Of a DNA stretch of 64,000 nucleotides, positions 37,333-45,511 are shown piece after piece. The first letter of the stretch is position 1. Each line of letters begins with the position of its first letter. The stretch is taken from the NCBI GenBank assembly GCA_017503105.1, contig JAFVTS010000035.1:62001-126000 (forward strand), read 5' to 3'. A program made the position numbers and the translations under genes. The stretch is from Clostridia bacterium (GTDB lineage Bacteria; Bacillota; Clostridia; Oscillospirales; CAG-272). A model generated the notes under the pieces. That model was not told the DNA's origin and did no database searches. It saw only the letters and a list, made by a program, of their open reading frames with translations.

Positions 37333-38471
37333 AAGTGTCCGAACTTAAAATTACAGATATAAAAACGACCACCGACAAGGAGGATCTCGTTTTCATAAAC
37401 GTGGACGAAGAACCATTCCGTATTTACGGGGTGTACAGAGATGGTGAGTGCTATCGCAGAATCCCTGCGAGCGTTGCAGATAGATGTAATGATTTTCTTA
37501 AGTCTTACAAGCTGACAACGGCAGGCGGACGCGTTCGCTTCGTCACAAACAGCGAGTGCATAACTGTCAGAGTCGTGCTCACGGGTGCTGTGAGAAAAGA
37601 CATTATGACCGACGCCACGGCGTCGGGCGTTGACGTATATCTCGGTGAAAATTATTTCGCAACGGTAAAGAACAACGTTATCTTCAATGCCGGAACGGGG
37701 GAAAGGCTCCCGGGAGTTCTTGAATCCTCCGGCGGCGGAGTCGCTTTGCCCCCCGACGGCGTTGACATCGCCTTTGAAGCCGCGGTTGGACTCGGAGACA
37801 CAAAAGGTCAGACCGTAACGCTTAATATGCCCGTTTTCAACGGTGTCAAGGCAATGTACGTCGGGCTCAAAAAAGATGCTGAAATTTCACACGCCCCCGA
37901 CTATTCCCTTGAAAAGCCCATCGTTTTCTACGGCTCGTCCATAACGCACGGTGCCTGCTCCTCGCGCCCCGGTATGATATATGAAAATCAGCTCTCGCGA
38001 GAGCTTGACTTCAATTATATCAACCTTGGATTTGCGGGCGGAGCGAAGGCAGATCGCGCTATATCCGAGTATATCGCGGACCTTGATATGAGTATTTTCG
38101 TTTACGATTACGATCATAATGCTCCGGACGCCGAGTACCTTGAACAAACGCACGAGCGTATGTTCCTTGAATTCAGGGCGAAAAATCCCGATATTCCCGT
38201 ACTTATGCTCTCCCGTCCGTACGGAAAGCTTACCGCTGACGTTATACGCCGTCAGGAAATAATTAAAAAGACGTACGAAAACGCAAAGATGCGCGGTGAT
38301 GAGAACGTATATCTCGTCCTTGGCTCGGAGTTCTTCCCCGAATGGCTCGGCGGTGACTTCTCAGTTGACGGTTGCCACCCGAACGATATCGGCTTTATGT
38401 ATATGAAGGAGGCCATTGCGCCAACTCTTAAAAAGATGATAGAAAAAGTCAAGGCACGCGGCGTAAGATGA
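37329..38471 (+). CDS. SGNH/GDSL hydrolase, paralogue 3
   Basis: A 380-residue paralogue. The motifs are FYGSSITHGAC, INLGFAGGAKADRA (Gly block, Ala instead of Ser), YDYDHNAPDAEYLEQTH and VDGCHPNDIGF. It carries an insertion of about 40 residues in the N-terminal beta domain (around TGERLPGVLESSGGG). The start is ATG 37329 in an ATGA overlap with paralogue 2, with GGAGGA upstream; the ATG at 37308 lies inside the previous gene. A strong terminator follows. Confidence 0.86.
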   Translation: MKVSELKITDIKTTTDKEDLVFINVDEEPFRIYGVYRDGECYRRIPASVADRCNDFLKSYKLTTAGGRVRFVTNSECITVRVVLTGAVRKDIMTDATASGVDVYLGENYFATVKNNVIFNAGTGERLPGVLESSGGGVALPPDGVDIAFEAAVGLGDTKGQTVTLNMPVFNGVKAMYVGLKKDAEISHAPDYSLEKPIVFYGSSITHGACSSRPGMIYENQLSRELDFNYINLGFAGGAKADRAISEYIADLDMSIFVYDYDHNAPDAEYLEQTHERMFLEFRAKNPDIPVLMLSRPYGKLTADVIRRQEIIKKTYENAKMRGDENVYLVLGSEFFPEWLGGDFSVDGCHPNDIGFMYMKEAIAPTLKKMIEKVKARGVR

Positions 38472-38514
38472 GCCCCGTGTTGAGAAAATAAACTCAATGT
38501 AAATTAAAGTTGAC

Positions 38515-38544
38515 AAAAAACGAGGCGTATTCGCCTCGTTTTTT
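38515..38544. terminator. bidirectional terminator
   Basis: A 13-bp stem AAAAAACGAGGCG/CGCCTCGTTTTTT with a 4-base loop lies between the convergent SGNH operon and the Na/Pi cotransporter gene. Confidence 0.93.
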
Positions 38545-38556
38545 GTTTGCCCCGAT

Positions 38557-40320
38557 TTATACTAATTTCGGAAGAAGAGAATACTTTTCCGAATATTTCT
38601 CGTAAAGCTCGTCGTAAGCGGCGCTTCCGCCCTTGACGTCACGCGTGTAGCCGTGCATACCGAGGCTTGAGCGATCGATCTCAATAACGCAGCCTGCGAT
38701 GTTGGAGCAGTGATCGGCTATGCGCTCAAGATTCGTAAGAAGGTCGGAGAGAATGAAGCCGAGCTCGACCGTACATTCGTTTCTTTTGAGTCTTGCGATA
38801 TGATTGAGCCTTATATCGGATTGCAGATCGTCTATTACCGTTTCAAGGGGTTCGACGGTCTTTGCAAGCTCTACGTCATTCTCCTTGAAGCTGCGGAGGG
38901 CGATGTCGATTATTTCTCCGACGGCGTCGGTCATAACGTCAAGCTCGCGCTTTGCCGAATCGGAAAAAGCTACATTCTTTTCATACATTTCGCGCGATGA
39001 TTCCGCAAGATTTACCGCGTGGTCGGAAAGACGCTCAAGGTCGCCTATCATATGAAGCAGCTTCGTTACCTCAAGATTATCCTCCGCGCTGAGCTCACGA
39101 CCCGATATCTTGAGCAGGTAGGAGCCTATCTCGTCTTCGAGCACGTCCGCTCTGTCTTCATCTTTTGTTACGTATTCCATATCGGAGTCGCTGTATGCAT
39201 CGAGCATTCCGATGGAGCGCTTTACGGACGAAAGCGAGAGGTCTGCCATCTCGAATGCGACGGCTTTAGTTCTGTCAATAGCAACCGCAGGTGTCGCGAG
39301 AAGACGCTCGTCGAAGAGGGCGGTCTTTTCTGCGGTGCCGGATTTATCCCTGACTGTGATAGTTGCAAGCTTGCCAAGCAGACGTCCGAAGGGAAGAAGT
39401 ATAAGCGTTGCGGTGATGTTGAACGCGGAGTGAACTATCGCAATTCCCACTTCGTCAATGTAAGGCGGTAGCATTGCTTCTATATCGAAGACGTGATCGC
39501 AAACGCTGAAGGCGGCGAGCAGCACCACTGTGCTTATAATATTGAAGTAAAGGTGCACCATTGCGACTCTTTTTGCGTTTTTGTTAGCACCGACGGAGGA
39601 GATCATAGCAGTCACGCACGTACCGATATTCTGACCCATTATTATCGGAATAGCCGATATGAAGGGGATCTGCCCCGTTGCGGCAAGCGCCTGCAAAATA
39701 CCGACGGATGCGGAAGAGGACTGAATTATAGCGGTTACGAGCGCTCCGACGAGAACGCCGAGGATGGGATTCTTGAATTTTGTGAAAAGATTCGTGAATT
39801 CAGGGACGTTCTTGAGCCCGCTGACCGCGTCGGACATTGCGTCCATTCCGAAAATGAGCACGGCAAAGCCGAGTAAGGCAAGGCCGATATCCTTTTTTCT
39901 CGCGTTCTTGATGAAGACGAAGAGGATAACGCCGATTGCCGCCAGAATCGGCGTAAACGTTGAGGGCTTGAATATCTGAACGATGAAGCTGTCGCCTTCA
40001 AGACCCGAAAGGCTGAGTATCCACGCGGTGATGGTCGTACCGACGTTCGCTCCCATAATGACGGGGATCGCCGACGTAAGAGTCATAAGACCCGAGTTTA
40101 CAAAGCCGACGAGCATTACGGTCGTTGCCGACGAGCTTTGTATGATGGCAGTAACGGTCATACCGAGAATGAAGCCCTTGACGGGGTTTGACGTAAACTT
40201 GCCGAGAATGTTTTTCATTTGCCGACCCGCGCTTCGTTCAAGTGCGTCACCCATAACCGTCATTCCGAAGAGGAAGAGGGCGATGCCGCCGACGAGCGCG
40301 AGAATTTCCTGGTAACCCAT
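38557..40320 (-). CDS. Na/Pi cotransporter family protein with PhoU-like domain
   Basis: A 587-residue membrane protein. Two inverted QSSSA-type repeats are clear: IIQSSSATTVMLVGFVNSG and IIQSSSASVGILQALAATG, the substrate core of the NptA/PNaS family. Eight or more hydrophobic segments fill residues 1 to about 330. The C-terminal ~220 residues are helical and PhoU-like (DLERLSDHAVNLAESSREMYE, then LERIADHCSNIAGCVIEI). It imports phosphate with sodium, or may export it, with PhoU-type regulation. GAGGT precedes the ATG. Confidence 0.92.
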   Translation of the reverse strand: MGYQEILALVGGIALFLFGMTVMGDALERSAGRQMKNILGKFTSNPVKGFILGMTVTAIIQSSSATTVMLVGFVNSGLMTLTSAIPVIMGANVGTTITAWILSLSGLEGDSFIVQIFKPSTFTPILAAIGVILFVFIKNARKKDIGLALLGFAVLIFGMDAMSDAVSGLKNVPEFTNLFTKFKNPILGVLVGALVTAIIQSSSASVGILQALAATGQIPFISAIPIIMGQNIGTCVTAMISSVGANKNAKRVAMVHLYFNIISTVVLLAAFSVCDHVFDIEAMLPPYIDEVGIAIVHSAFNITATLILLPFGRLLGKLATITVRDKSGTAEKTALFDERLLATPAVAIDRTKAVAFEMADLSLSSVKRSIGMLDAYSDSDMEYVTKDEDRADVLEDEIGSYLLKISGRELSAEDNLEVTKLLHMIGDLERLSDHAVNLAESSREMYEKNVAFSDSAKRELDVMTDAVGEIIDIALRSFKENDVELAKTVEPLETVIDDLQSDIRLNHIARLKRNECTVELGFILSDLLTNLERIADHCSNIAGCVIEIDRSSLGMHGYTRDVKGGSAAYDELYEKYSEKYSLLPKLV

Positions 40321-40495
40321 AATAATACCTCGCTTTTAAAAATGAAATTTGTTTTGAATGACGTATTTAGTTTATCACACTTTTGTAAAAAGCAAAACCA
40401 AGACGGTGTTAAAAACACGTTAAATCGTGTAAGGATTCAAAAATATAAATTTTTTGCTCGGAATTTGAAAAAAATAAAAATTTTTGATTTACCTA

Positions 40496-40524
40496 TTTAC
40501 ATTTTTTTAGCTTTATGCTACAAT
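40496..40524 (+). promoter_or_regulatory. promoter of oxidoreductase operon
   Basis: TTTACA (40496-40501), 17 bp, TACAAT (40519-40524), in a very AT-rich stretch. Confidence 0.7.
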
Positions 40525-40573
40525 CAAATCACAAATGACTTAAATTAAAATATAAATTTTTGGAGGCTTAAAA

Positions 40574-41638
40574 ATGGAAAAACACGTAGTTGCAGTCATA
40601 GGATGCGGAAGAATAGCGAACGGATCGCATTTCCCCGCACTCGAAAAGCTTGATAACGTCAGAGTGAAGTACGCTTGTGACCTTATCGAAAAGAAGGCGC
40701 TTGACGCGAAGGAAAAATATTCTAAGGTAGAGAACGCTATAACCGATTATAACGTAGCTCTCGCAGACCCTGAGGTTGAGGCTGTGTTCGTTCTTACTCC
40801 CAATTTCGCTCATTATACGGTTACTATGGATGCTCTCAGAGCGGGCAAGCACGTCTTCTGTGAGAAGCCCATAACGGTAAATTACAAGCTCTCCTGCGAG
40901 ATGGCGGAAGAGGCTAAAAAGCAGAACAGACTTCTCGTTATCGGCGTTTGCAACCGCTTCCACAGATCCGTTGAGATGATAAAGCAAATGTACGAAGAGG
41001 GCAAGCTCGGAAACATTTATCACGTTGTTTGTAACTTCCGCGCACAAAGATCCATTCCCGGTCTTGGCGGAGATTTCACCACGAAATCGCAGTCGGGCGG
41101 CGGCGTGCTTATCGACTGGGGCGTGCATTATCTCGACCTTATTCTTTACATACTCGGCTCTCCGAAGATCAAGACCGTCACCTGCGACGCGTACTGCGAG
41201 ATGGCAAAGGATATGAAGTCCTACAAGTATAAGTCGATGTGGGCTGAGGACACAGCTGATTTTGAAAACGGAACAAACGACGTTGACGACTGCGTCAGCG
41301 GTTATATACGCACCGACTCGGGCGTTTCCATCTCCTTCAACGGCTCTTGGGCGCAGAACATTCCCGACGAGGATAAATATATCGACTTCCTTGGCGATAA
41401 GGGCGGCGTAAGACTCAAGTATTGGTCTAACTTTAAGTATTTCGACGGTCAGACGCTTGAAACGGAAATTCCCGAGTTTGATATTCCTCCCGCGCATCAC
41501 GTCGAGGACGAGGATTTCATTCGCTGCCTTGAATCGGGAGAAGAGAACAGATGCTATATCGACAACATTCTTGAAACGATGAAGCTCCTCGACGCTCTTT
41601 ACGAGTCTTCCGAAAAGAAGGCAGAGATAAGATTTTAA
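40574..41638 (+). CDS. Gfo/Idh/MocA family oxidoreductase
   Basis: A 354-residue NAD(P)-dependent sugar or inositol dehydrogenase. The Rossmann motif VIGCGRIANGSHFPAL is at residues about 8-23. The hallmark EKPI is in GKHVFCEKPITVN near residue 98, followed by the catalytic-His region with DWGVHYLDLILYILG. It is followed 46 bp later by a xylose-isomerase-like gene, a pairing common in catabolism of inositols, keto-sugars or glycosides. The substrate is unknown. Confidence 0.9.
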   Translation: MEKHVVAVIGCGRIANGSHFPALEKLDNVRVKYACDLIEKKALDAKEKYSKVENAITDYNVALADPEVEAVFVLTPNFAHYTVTMDALRAGKHVFCEKPITVNYKLSCEMAEEAKKQNRLLVIGVCNRFHRSVEMIKQMYEEGKLGNIYHVVCNFRAQRSIPGLGGDFTTKSQSGGGVLIDWGVHYLDLILYILGSPKIKTVTCDAYCEMAKDMKSYKYKSMWAEDTADFENGTNDVDDCVSGYIRTDSGVSISFNGSWAQNIPDEDKYIDFLGDKGGVRLKYWSNFKYFDGQTLETEIPEFDIPPAHHVEDEDFIRCLESGEENRCYIDNILETMKLLDALYESSEKKAEIRF

Positions 41639-41684
41639 TTAAAAAAGAGAAACGCTTTATTATTAACAAAGGTAGGTTTTCTGT

Positions 41685-42527
41685 ATGAAACTCGGTATAA
41701 TAACCAACAGCTTTAAAAGAGGAACGAAGGAGGCTATCCTTGCAGCGAAGGCGCTCGGTGCTGACGGCGTTCAGATATATGCGGCAAGAGGCGACTTCAA
41801 TTACGCGACCCTTACCGACGCCGACGTTCAGGACTATAAGAAATTCCTCGCGGATAACGGAATGGTGATAAGCGCGCTTTGTGGCGATCTCGGTCATCCC
41901 GGATTCCAGGACCCGCAGAAGAATCCCGAGAGAATAGCCGCGACCAAGGGCATTATCGACCTTGCTGTAAAGCTTGACACGAAGATAGTAACGACCCACG
42001 TCGGCGTCATTCCCGAATATGAAACGAGCCCGAAGTATCAGATGATGCTCGCGGCGCTTCGCGAGGTCGGCGATTACGCGCACGAAAGAGGCGTTACTCT
42101 CGCAATAGAAACGGGACCCGAGCTTGCAACGACGCTTCTCAAGTTCGTAAACTGCGCGGGTGACGGCGTAGGTGTAAACCTTGACCCCGCAAACTTCGTT
42201 ATGGTAACGGGTCAGGACCCCGCAGAGGCTGTTTATCTTATCGGTAAAAAGATAGTTCACACCCACGTGAAGGACGGCGTTATGCTCGTGCGCGTTGACC
42301 CCAACGCCATCTACGGTGATGCAGACGTCGAGGATGAGATCAGGGGCGCGCGCTTCTTCGCCGAGGTTCCCGTAGGAGAGGGAAGCGTTAATTGGGACAG
42401 ATACGTAAAGGCTCTTCGCGACGTGGGATATGATGGATTCCTTACCATCGAGCGTGAGGTCGGAGAGGATCCCGCCGCCGATATCAAGACCGCGATAGAC
42501 TTTATGAAGTCAAAGAATATGATCTGA
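41685..42527 (+). CDS. sugar phosphate isomerase/epimerase (xylose isomerase-like TIM barrel)
   Basis: A 280-residue AP-endonuclease-2/xylose-isomerase-like barrel. Metal-ligand motifs are visible: TTHVGVIPE, LAIETGPE, GVNLDPANF, IVHTHVKDG and FLTIERE. Such enzymes epimerise or isomerise sugars or dehydrate keto-inositols. It is the partner of the preceding oxidoreductase and ends at a strong terminator. Confidence 0.88.
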   Translation: MKLGIITNSFKRGTKEAILAAKALGADGVQIYAARGDFNYATLTDADVQDYKKFLADNGMVISALCGDLGHPGFQDPQKNPERIAATKGIIDLAVKLDTKIVTTHVGVIPEYETSPKYQMMLAALREVGDYAHERGVTLAIETGPELATTLLKFVNCAGDGVGVNLDPANFVMVTGQDPAEAVYLIGKKIVHTHVKDGVMLVRVDPNAIYGDADVEDEIRGARFFAEVPVGEGSVNWDRYVKALRDVGYDGFLTIEREVGEDPAADIKTAIDFMKSKNMI

Positions 42528-42567
42528 AAGCATTTGCTTTTTAAGGACGTTTAGTTCTGAGCTTATG

Positions 42568-42596
42568 AAAAAAGGAGCGAAATTCGCTCCTTTTTT
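42568..42596 (+). terminator. terminator after isomerase
   Basis: A 13-bp stem AAAAAAGGAGCGA/TCGCTCCTTTTTT with a 3-base loop. Confidence 0.93.
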
Positions 42597-42617
42597 CATA
42601 TAATAATTTAAAACCCC

Positions 42618-42646
42618 TTTACAAATTTTGAAAACGGTGCTATAAT
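42618..42646 (+). promoter_or_regulatory. promoter of structured RNA/AbrB gene
   Basis: TTTACA (42618-42623), 17 bp, TATAAT (42641-42646). The expected transcript start is 42652-42654, exactly at the first base of the outer stem. Confidence 0.8.
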
Positions 42647-42652
42647 AAATAT

Positions 42653-42857
42653 GCCAAACTAATCAAATAATGTGATGCAACATATTTTCACACAAATGGA
42701 GTATGATGTTTTTTTGCTTTTATATGCACAAAATGAATTTGATAAAATGCAAATTTCGCTTTGTGCATATGGATACTCCTATTGGCAATGATTAGTTTGG
42801 CGACTATCGAAGTTTGCGTTTTTGTGCGTCGACTTCGGTTGGCGCACTTTTTATTTT
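42653..42857 (+). ncRNA. nested-stem structured RNA (small RNA or cis-regulatory leader), unassigned class
   Basis: This fills most of the 341-bp gap 42528-42868. Perfect nested arms are: outer GCCAAACTAATC (42653-42664) with GATTAGTTTGGC (42790-42801); middle GGAGTAT (42698-42704) with ATACTCC (42773-42779); inner ATATGCACAAA (42722-42732) with TTTGTGCATAT (42760-42770). A side hairpin TGTGA/TCACA lies at 42671-42692. The RNA is closed by its own 5' end, has a large internal bubble, and ends at the terminator at 42824-42857, giving about 205 nt. The shape recalls 6S RNA, but I cannot assign a class. It may instead be the leader of the AbrB gene 12 bp further on. Confidence 0.65.
42808..42857 (+). 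terminator. terminator with overlapping antiterminator-like stem
   Basis: GTGCGTCGAC (42824-42833), the loop TTCG, GTTGGCGCAC (42838-42847) form a 10-bp stem with UUCG tetraloop, followed by TTTTTATTTT. CGAAGT at 42808-42813 can pair with ACTTCG at 42832-42837, which would break the terminator. Mutually exclusive stems are the mark of attenuation. Confidence 0.75.
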
Positions 42858-42868
42858 GCGGAGGGGTT

Positions 42869-43093
42869 ATGAGAAAGGTGGACAAGCTCGGAAGAATAGT
42901 TATACCGATGGAGCTCAGGCAAAAGTACGGTCTTTTCGAGGGGGCAAGCATAGAATTTCTTGATTCGGGCGACGGAATTACAGTCAAATCTTCGGCACCC
43001 ACGTGCAAGCTGTGCGGCAAAGCGATCTCTGCCGACGCCTCGATCCCGCTCTGCGAAAAATGCATTTGCGACGTGAGAGAGACTGCGCGATAA
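42869..43093 (+). CDS. AbrB/MazE/SpoVT-type regulator with zinc ribbon
   Basis: A 74-residue DNA-binding protein. Residues 1-46 are a swapped-hairpin AbrB domain (MRKVDKLGRIVIPMELRQKYG...). Residues 50-70 carry CKLCGK and CEKC, a probable zinc ribbon. Such proteins act as transition-state or stage-specific regulators. The start is ATG 42869 with GGAGGGG upstream; the longer open frame from 42761 runs through the structured RNA and is rejected. Expression should depend on read-through of the terminator 12 bp upstream. Confidence 0.87.
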   Translation: MRKVDKLGRIVIPMELRQKYGLFEGASIEFLDSGDGITVKSSAPTCKLCGKAISADASIPLCEKCICDVRETAR

Positions 43094-43097
43094 AAAA

Positions 43098-43163
43098 AGA
43101 ACGGAGAAAAGCCCGTCTCCGTTCTCAAAAGAGCGAGATGACTGCGTATCTCGTTCTTTTTTA
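43098..43163 (+). terminator. tandem hairpins ending the AbrB gene
   Basis: Stem AGAACGGAGA/TCTCCGTTCT (43098-43125) is followed by AGAGCGAGAT/ATCTCGTTCT (43130-43157) and a T-run. The second is the true terminator; its T-run touches the stop codon of the convergent glycosyltransferase gene. Confidence 0.8.
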
Positions 43164-44360
43164 TTCTGTTTTATTTGCGAGTATTCTTTCGTAAAGCGCG
43201 AGATATTCGAGATATTTTTCGTTTTTATCGAAGCGCTCCGCGTTTATTCCGTCCGTCTTCTTCGTGTCGTAAATTGCAGAAAGGAGGGCACCCGTGTCAC
43301 CTTTTTCGACTATTTTTGAGTATTTTTCGTCGGCTGACTCGGGGCTTCCGCCCGTATTGTAAGTCACGACGGGCGTTCCGCAGGCAAGGGCTTCCATATT
43401 AACGGTGGGGAAGTTATCCTCGTAGGTGGGATTTACGAAAACGTCGGCGGCAGAGTAAAGCTCGGCGAGCTCCCTCCCACTGTTGGTGCGCTCTATTCCC
43501 GTTACGTTTTCGGGAAGTGCCGCTATTTGCTTTTTGTTAAGTCCCACGAGCACGACGTGCCATTCCGGTGTGATCTTCTTCGCGATCTCAAGAAAGTCGG
43601 CAAGGCCCTTGCGTCTTTCCCAAACGCTGGCAACTCCGAGTATGATGCGCTTGCCTTCAAGTCCAAGACGCGTCAAAATATCACCCTCGGTCGGCTTGAA
43701 TACGTCAAGGTCTATGCCGTTGTTGACCGTCGCAACTTCGTATTTGCCAAGGAATGAAGAGCGCGTGAGTTCCGCAAGCCACGCCGACGGCGTAACGAGC
43801 GTCATTTTTTTTACCGACGTGAAGAGTTCCTTCTTCTCCTTCAGATTCTTTTTCGAGCGGTCGCGGAGAATGCTCGGCGGGTATTCTCCCTTTGCGGGAC
43901 AGCTTTCGCACGCTCCCGTCCTCCACTTGTCGCATTCGACAAAATCGAAATAAGCACAGTGCCCCGTGAACGCCCAACAGTCGTGCAGCGTCCAGACAAC
44001 GGGCACGTCCGCTTCTGCAAGGTATTCGAAAAGCATCCTTATATTAAGGTAATAGCCGTGGATATTGTGTAAATGTATGATGTCGGGAGAGAAGGCTTTC
44101 ATCTCTTTTATCAGCTTTTTCGTTCCGAGGATCGCGCCCTTGCCTTGGTCGTCAAAAACGAGCCCTCGCGCGAATCTTGCGTAAGCGCCGAGCTTCGTTC
44201 CGATATTAACGGTGTAATCCTTGCAAAAATCGGGAGCCTTTTCCCGTCCGTAAGCAATTTTGCATTCGTGTCCGTTTTCAAAAAGCATCTTAGCGATGTC
44301 GGTGCATATTCTGCCCGTGCTCCTGATGCCCGCGACGGAGTTTATTTCAAAAACTTTCAA
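43161..44360 (-). CDS. glycosyltransferase family 4 protein
   Basis: A 399-residue GT-B fold glycosyltransferase. The N-terminal half has IIHLHNIHGYYLN and VVWTLHDCWAFTGHC with a Cys cluster (CDKWRTGACESCPAKGEYP) seen in WcaC/colanic-acid-type transferases. The C-terminal half contains VNNGIDLDVFKP, GVASVWERRKG and the nucleotide-sugar motif EALACGTPVVTYNTGGSPE. It starts at TTG 44360 with GAGGCGAG upstream. It stands alone, so the acceptor glycan is unknown; exopolysaccharide or cell-wall glycan is likely. Confidence 0.9.
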   Translation of the reverse strand: MKVFEINSVAGIRSTGRICTDIAKMLFENGHECKIAYGREKAPDFCKDYTVNIGTKLGAYARFARGLVFDDQGKGAILGTKKLIKEMKAFSPDIIHLHNIHGYYLNIRMLFEYLAEADVPVVWTLHDCWAFTGHCAYFDFVECDKWRTGACESCPAKGEYPPSILRDRSKKNLKEKKELFTSVKKMTLVTPSAWLAELTRSSFLGKYEVATVNNGIDLDVFKPTEGDILTRLGLEGKRIILGVASVWERRKGLADFLEIAKKITPEWHVVLVGLNKKQIAALPENVTGIERTNSGRELAELYSAADVFVNPTYEDNFPTVNMEALACGTPVVTYNTGGSPESADEKYSKIVEKGDTGALLSAIYDTKKTDGINAERFDKNEKYLEYLALYERILANKTE

Positions 44361-44393
44361 GTTCTCGCCTCGTTTTCAGGTTGTTTTTATTAT

Positions 44394-44422
44394 ATTCTAC
44401 CATAAATAAGAGCAAAGGTCAA
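44394..44422 (-). promoter_or_regulatory. promoter of glycosyltransferase gene
   Basis: On the minus strand TTGACC (44422-44417), 17 bp, TAGAAT (44399-44394). Confidence 0.7.
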
Positions 44423-44465
44423 TATTAAATTTAGGTTAATCTATTATAAAATAACATCCTCTTGC

Positions 44466-44494
44466 TTGACAATTAAGGTAAAAAGTAGTATAAT
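44466..44494 (+). promoter_or_regulatory. mgsA promoter
   Basis: TTGACA (44466-44471), 17 bp, TATAAT (44489-44494): full consensus. Confidence 0.85.
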
Positions 44495-44523
44495 CAAATA
44501 AAAATCCACATTGGAGAAAATTT

Positions 44524-44910
44524 ATGCAGACGAAAAAGAAGAAAATAAAGACCGTTGCGCTCATCGCACACGACAACAAAAAGCACGACATAGTCAATTG
44601 GGCGCTTCAGAATAAAGAAATTTTGGCAGAGTACAAGCTCTGCGGTACGGGAACGACGTCAAAGCTGATCTCCGAAGCAACGGGACTTGACGTGAAGGGG
44701 TATTTTTCCGGTCCTATGGGCGGCGACCTTCAGATAGGAGCAAAGGCTGCCGAGGGCGGTATAGACGTGATAATATTCTTCTGGGATCCCCTTCAGGCTC
44801 AGCCGCACGACCCTGACGTAAAGGCGCTTTTGCGTATTGCCGTCGTCTACGATATTCCGATAGCAACGAACCGCTCTACCGCCAATCTTATACTTCAAAA
44901 CTATAAATAA
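44524..44910 (+). CDS. mgsA: methylglyoxal synthase
   Basis: A 128-residue enzyme that turns dihydroxyacetone phosphate into methylglyoxal and phosphate, a bypass when phosphorylated sugars build up. The motifs ALIAHDNKKHDIVNW, CGTGTTSKLI, SGPMGGDLQIGAK and FFWDPLQAQPHDPDVKALLR (with the catalytic Asp) and ATNRSTAN match the family along its whole length. It is monocistronic. Confidence 0.97.
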   Translation: MQTKKKKIKTVALIAHDNKKHDIVNWALQNKEILAEYKLCGTGTTSKLISEATGLDVKGYFSGPMGGDLQIGAKAAEGGIDVIIFFWDPLQAQPHDPDVKALLRIAVVYDIPIATNRSTANLILQNYK

Positions 44911-44953
44911 TTTTGCTGAAAAGCAAGCGTAAAGCAGAATATTCCGATAAGCG

Positions 44954-44992
44954 AAAACGGGACGGGGAATGTAAAATTCTCCGTCCCGTTTT
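44954..44992 (+). terminator. mgsA terminator
   Basis: A 15-bp stem (44954-44968 with 44978-44992, one G-T pair) with an AT-flanked loop and TTTT inside the right arm. Confidence 0.88.
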
Positions 44993-45027
44993 CTTGAAAA
45001 GCCCGAAATGGGCTGTGATAGGGCTTA

Positions 45028-45426
45028 TCAGTGGGAGCAATGTCCGCCGCAGGAGTGGTGTCCGCAGGCTTCTCCGTGCTCGTGGTCGTGCTCGTGGTGG
45101 GAGCATCTTGCGTTCGGGTCGTAACCGAGGTTGCCGTTAAGAAGCGCTTCCACCGCTTCATCGCAAGAGCCCGAAACACCGCCGAAGATGCGTATGCCTG
45201 CCTCGCCGAGCGCAATCTGAGCGCCGCCGCCGATGCCGCCGCAGATGAGGGTGTCAACGCCCGCATCCGAAAGAAATTCCGCGAGCGCTCCGTGTCCTTT
45301 ACCGTTCGTGCCGACTACCTCGGCGCTCGTTATCCTTCCGCTCTCTACCGTATATATTTTGAATTCCTCCGTGTGTCCGAAGTGCGCGAATACCTCTCCG
45401 CCCGCGTGAGTTACAGCTATTTTCAT
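45028..45426 (-). CDS. NifX/NifB-type dinitrogenase cofactor domain protein with His/Cys tail
   Basis: A 132-residue protein. Residues 1 to about 100 are the iron-molybdenum cofactor-binding fold seen in NifX, NafY and the NifB C-terminus (MKIAVTHAGGEVFAHFGHTEEF, then GVDTLICGGIGGGAQ). The last ~30 residues form a His/Cys-rich tail (SHHEHDHEHGEACGHHSCGGHCSH minus its first residues), which suggests metal storage or transfer. No nitrogenase genes are seen, so it is probably an iron-sulfur or metal-handling protein. GGAGGA precedes the ATG. Confidence 0.85.
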   Translation of the reverse strand: MKIAVTHAGGEVFAHFGHTEEFKIYTVESGRITSAEVVGTNGKGHGALAEFLSDAGVDTLICGGIGGGAQIALGEAGIRIFGGVSGSCDEAVEALLNGNLGYDPNARCSHHEHDHEHGEACGHHSCGGHCSH

Positions 45427-45511
45427 ACCGTGTTTTCCTCCATAACTTGTTTTTATTTTATTATAAATCTTTTAAGTCAAAAAGTCAAGAAGGAAGCAAA
45501 AAATGCATAAA

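Noticed and set aside
42653-42801. The nested palindrome as a MITE or insertion-element end pair
   Set aside because: No target-site duplication flanks it, and the promoter start coincides with the outer arm, which fits an RNA stem better than a transposon end.
42761-42868. N-terminal extension of the AbrB-type protein
   Set aside because: The in-frame ATG at 42761 has no ribosome site and the extension reads through the structured RNA and terminator; GGAGGGG before 42869 decides the start.
45031-45510. 159-codon plus-strand frame across the NifX-like gene
   Set aside because: It overlaps a conserved protein on the other strand whose start, ribosome site and His/Cys tail are coherent.
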